From Streptomyces caeruleatus (lineage in GTDB: Bacteria > Actinomycetota > Actinomycetes > Streptomycetales > Streptomycetaceae): DNA of 64,000 nt. Below are positions 62,150 to 64,000 of this stretch, piece after piece (the stretch's first letter is position 1; every line of letters starts with the position of its first letter). The notes below the pieces were generated by a model. The model was given only the letters and a program-made list of their open reading frames with translations, had not been told where the DNA came from and ran no database searches. The DNA lies in assembly GCF_001514235.1 (NCBI RefSeq), contig NZ_KQ948924.1:875832-939831 (forward strand). Direction: 5' to 3'. The translations under genes and the position numbers were made by a program.

Positions 62150-63004
62150 TCACGCTCCCCCGCGGCGTATGGAGTTGCCCTGGAAGGTGGCCTCCCCGTC
62201 CGGTTTGGGCTCGTCCAGCTCCAGCCGTCCGCTCTGGCCGTAGAAGGCGACGGGGTTGCGCCACAGCACGGCGTCCACGGCGTCGTCGCCGAACCCGGCG
62301 GCGAGCATGGCGTCGGCCGTCCTGCGGGTCTTGAGCGGATCCGAACGCCCCCAGTCCGCGGCGGAGTTCACGAGCACCCGTTCCGTGCCGTGCTCCTTGA
62401 GGATCGCCACCATCCGGTCCTCGCTCATCTTGGTCTTCGGGTAGATCGAGAACCCGGCCCAGCAGCCGCTGTCGAGGACCATGCCGACGGTGAGCTCGTT
62501 GAGGTGGTCGAGGACGACGAGTTCGGGGGCGATGCCCGACTCCCGTACGACGTCCAGAGTGCGCCGCGTACCGGCCGCCTTGTCGCGGTGCGGGGTGTGC
62601 ACGAGGGCGGGCAGCTCGTGCTCGACGGCGAGCTGGAGCTGCCGGGCGAGCGCCTGGTCCTCCTGCGGTGTCATCGAGTCGTAGCCGATCTCGCCGACGG
62701 CGACGACCCGGTCCTTGGCGAGGTAGCGGTCCAGTTCGTCGAGGACCGGGAGGCAGCGGGGGTCGTTGGCCTCCTTCGGGTTGAGCGCGATCGTGCAGAA
62801 GTGCTGGATGCCGAACTGGGCGGCACGGTACGGCTCCCAGCCGAGCAGCCCGTCGAAGTAGTCGTAGAAGCTCTCGGGCGAGGTCCGGGGCTGGCCGAGC
62901 CAGAAGGCGGGCTCCACGACCGCGCGTACCCCGGCGGCGTACATCGCCTCGTAGTCGTCGGTCGTCCGGGAGGTCATGTGGATGTGGGGGTCGAAGATGC
63001 GCAC
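62150..63004 (-). CDS. eboB: TatD family hydrolase (EboB-like)
   Basis: 284 aa from a GTG at 63004, two bases before the eboA stop codon on the minus strand, with GGAAGAGGG upstream. Metal-dependent hydrolase motifs: RIFDPHIHMTSR (HxH), VVAVGEIGYDSMTP (Glu), LPALVHTPHRDKAAG (His), and VNSAADWGRSDP (Asp). In ebo clusters the TatD gene follows eboA. The reaction and substrate are unknown; nuclease activity of classical TatD should not be assumed. Confidence 0.92.
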   Translation of the reverse strand: MRIFDPHIHMTSRTTDDYEAMYAAGVRAVVEPAFWLGQPRTSPESFYDYFDGLLGWEPYRAAQFGIQHFCTIALNPKEANDPRCLPVLDELDRYLAKDRVVAVGEIGYDSMTPQEDQALARQLQLAVEHELPALVHTPHRDKAAGTRRTLDVVRESGIAPELVVLDHLNELTVGMVLDSGCWAGFSIYPKTKMSEDRMVAILKEHGTERVLVNSAADWGRSDPLKTRRTADAMLAAGFGDDAVDAVLWRNPVAFYGQSGRLELDEPKPDGEATFQGNSIRRGGA

Positions 63005-63006
63005 GG

Positions 63007-63714
63007 TCAGCCCTCTTCCTTGAGTACGTCCGTGAGTCGGTCCATGGGTCGGTCCGTGAGTGCGTGCTTGAGTTCCGCGCCGATGACGTCCGGGAAGGCT
63101 CGGACGAGGGGCACGACGTCCTGGGGTACGTCCCGTCCGGCGACGATCCGCTCGTGGGCGAAGTCGGCGAGCATCCGGGCCAGTTCGCGGTCCGCGCGGC
63201 GGTCGAGGCCGGTGACGCGGTCGAGCGGGATCTCGCAGAACACGCACTTCAGTACGGCCTGGCGGAACTCGGCGTCCGGGAGATGCGCGGCGGCGTACGG
63301 GCCGAGGGCGGCCTCGACCAGGGTGGTGTCGTTGCCCCGCAGGGCTTCCCGTACGAGGGGCAGGGCGAGGTCGCCCAGGTCGAGCAGCGCCACGGCGCGC
63401 AGGACGGCGCGCTGTTCGGCCGGGTCGCCGTGCCGGTGCAGGCGGGTCACCTCGTCGGCGAGGGCCTGGCCGCGCAGGGGCAGCGCGGTGAGCAGGACGG
63501 CCCGGGCGGCCTCGTCGACGCTCCAGTGGCCGTCGAGGCGGCCGTGTCCGCAGCGCCGCCGGACGGCCGGGAAGAGCCGTCGTACGGCGGCGGGTTCGGC
63601 CGTCACCTTGACAACGCTGTCGTCCAGCCAGGCGCGGGCCGTCGGGTCCAGCACGGCGATCAGGGCGGGGTGGGGGTTCGGCGGGGTCGGCGCGGAGGCG
63701 GTCGTGACTGCCAT
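63007..63714 (-). CDS. eboA: EboA domain-containing protein
   Basis: 235 aa predominantly helical protein of unknown biochemistry. Segments such as RRLFPAVRRRCGHGRLDGHW, LPLRGQALADEVTRLHRHGD, and LKCVFCEIPLDRVTGLDRRAD are typical of EboA. The ATG at 63714 has AAGGTG upstream. It begins the eboA-B-E-F run here and lies 63 bases after the sugar phosphate isomerase gene. EboA is the defining family of the ebo clusters; function unknown. Confidence 0.9.
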   Translation of the reverse strand: MAVTTASAPTPPNPHPALIAVLDPTARAWLDDSVVKVTAEPAAVRRLFPAVRRRCGHGRLDGHWSVDEAARAVLLTALPLRGQALADEVTRLHRHGDPAEQRAVLRAVALLDLGDLALPLVREALRGNDTTLVEAALGPYAAAHLPDAEFRQAVLKCVFCEIPLDRVTGLDRRADRELARMLADFAHERIVAGRDVPQDVVPLVRAFPDVIGAELKHALTDRPMDRLTDVLKEEG

Positions 63715-63777
63715 CGAGGAACACCTTCTGCGAGGTGGGAGGGGTGGGGCCTGAAGCAGGGCGGGCGGGGGGTGCGT

Positions 63778-64000
63778 CTAGCCGAGCGCGCGCAGGAACT
63801 CGATCGAGCGGTGGGCGACTTCGGGCGCGTCGAGCGAGCCGCCCTGGATCTCCACGGAGATCAGACCGCGGTGGTTCATCGCGCGCAGGGCGTCCAGGAC
63901 GGGCGGGAAGTCGATCTCGCCGGCGCCGAATTCGAGGTGCTGGTGGATGCCGCGCCGCATGTCCTCGATCTGCACGTTGCGCAGAAGAGGCGCCGCGTCG
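63778..64000 (-). CDS. Sugar phosphate isomerase/epimerase (5' part beyond window)
   Basis: The C-terminal 73 or so residues of a xylose-isomerase-like TIM barrel, on the minus strand from the right edge to a stop at 63778. The visible segment includes VQIEDMRRGIHQHLEFGAGE (metal ligand region), HRGLISVEIQGGSLDAPEVA, and ends SIEFLRALG. It precedes eboA in the same direction, and belongs to the same operon by spacing (63 bases). The N-terminus and any upstream eboC (prenyltransferase) or eboD are outside the window. Confidence 0.85.
   Translation of the reverse strand, partial: DAAPLLRNVQIEDMRRGIHQHLEFGAGEIDFPPVLDALRAMNHRGLISVEIQGGSLDAPEVAHRSIEFLRALG

Overview
The window looks like a chromosomal segment of a Streptomyces or a very close relative. 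It is extremely GC-rich with strong third-position GC bias. It carries the ccr-meaA (ethylmalonyl-CoA) operon, a cobalamin-riboswitch cbiMNQO operon, DmdR/IdeR-type iron boxes, LAxTG (class E sortase) sorting signals and many probable leaderless transcripts. No rRNA, tRNA, CRISPR array, transposase or prophage gene was found. I noticed no in-frame TTA codon in the called genes, but that was a scan by eye. Most of the window reads as ordinary core or near-core chromosome.

Layout, 0-18 kb: an M20 peptidase (cut by the left edge) and an M55 D-aminopeptidase; a DNA-binding/peptidoglycan-binding membrane protein; a tightly overlapped Fn3 protein-MoxR-DUF58-transglutaminase operon; a RidA protein; a B12 riboswitch followed by the cobalt ECF transporter cbiMNQO; an APC permease with a universal stress protein; and a FAD-dependent dehydrogenase. 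17.8-24 kb: an iron-regulated locus with a HmuT-like haem-binding lipoprotein divergent from four exported proteins. Three of these share a four-cysteine domain present in four copies; two carry LAxTG wall anchors; one is HtaA-like. Two iron boxes control the locus. 24-35 kb: a methyltransferase with a displaced C-terminus, a PAS/GAF/PP2C/HATPase regulator, an MFS exporter with an unusual C-terminal extension, an SRPBCC protein divergent from a radical-SAM gene that has a LexA box, a tripeptidyl aminopeptidase, a GNAT enzyme and a HEAT-repeat protein.

35-46.5 kb: a carbon-metabolism block. It holds a duplicated 3-hydroxyacyl-CoA dehydrogenase, a TetR regulator with its own probable operator, a small protein, then ccr, meaA, a malyl/methylmalyl-CoA lyase, a MaoC-type hydratase and an acyl-CoA dehydrogenase. 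This is most of the ethylmalonyl-CoA pathway for C2 assimilation and ethylmalonyl-CoA/propionyl-CoA supply. The phosphatidylethanolamine genes psd and pssA follow. A long Streptomyces-type dispersed hairpin separates pssA from a convergent glycerate kinase. 48-50.5 kb holds an ADP-ribose/NAD trio (ADP-ribosylglycohydrolase, Nudix, Sir2); a macrodomain protein of related chemistry lies at 58 kb.

50.5-54 kb is a class I P450 operon (ferredoxin, reductase, P450) whose P450 is frameshifted. 54-58 kb holds alkylation repair (ogt, Ada-AlkA), an ArsR-family sensor with a clear operator, a lipoprotein and a class II aldolase remnant. 58.4-64 kb is part of an ebo-type cluster: sugar-phosphate isomerase (cut by the right edge), eboA, eboB (TatD), eboE, eboF and a translationally coupled but frameshifted P450. 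Ebo clusters are linked in other bacteria to handling or export of an unidentified or scytonemin-like metabolite. The most interesting parts are the iron-regulated wall-protein system and the ebo-P450 operon. Four apparent single-base losses in three genes also raise a sequence-quality question.
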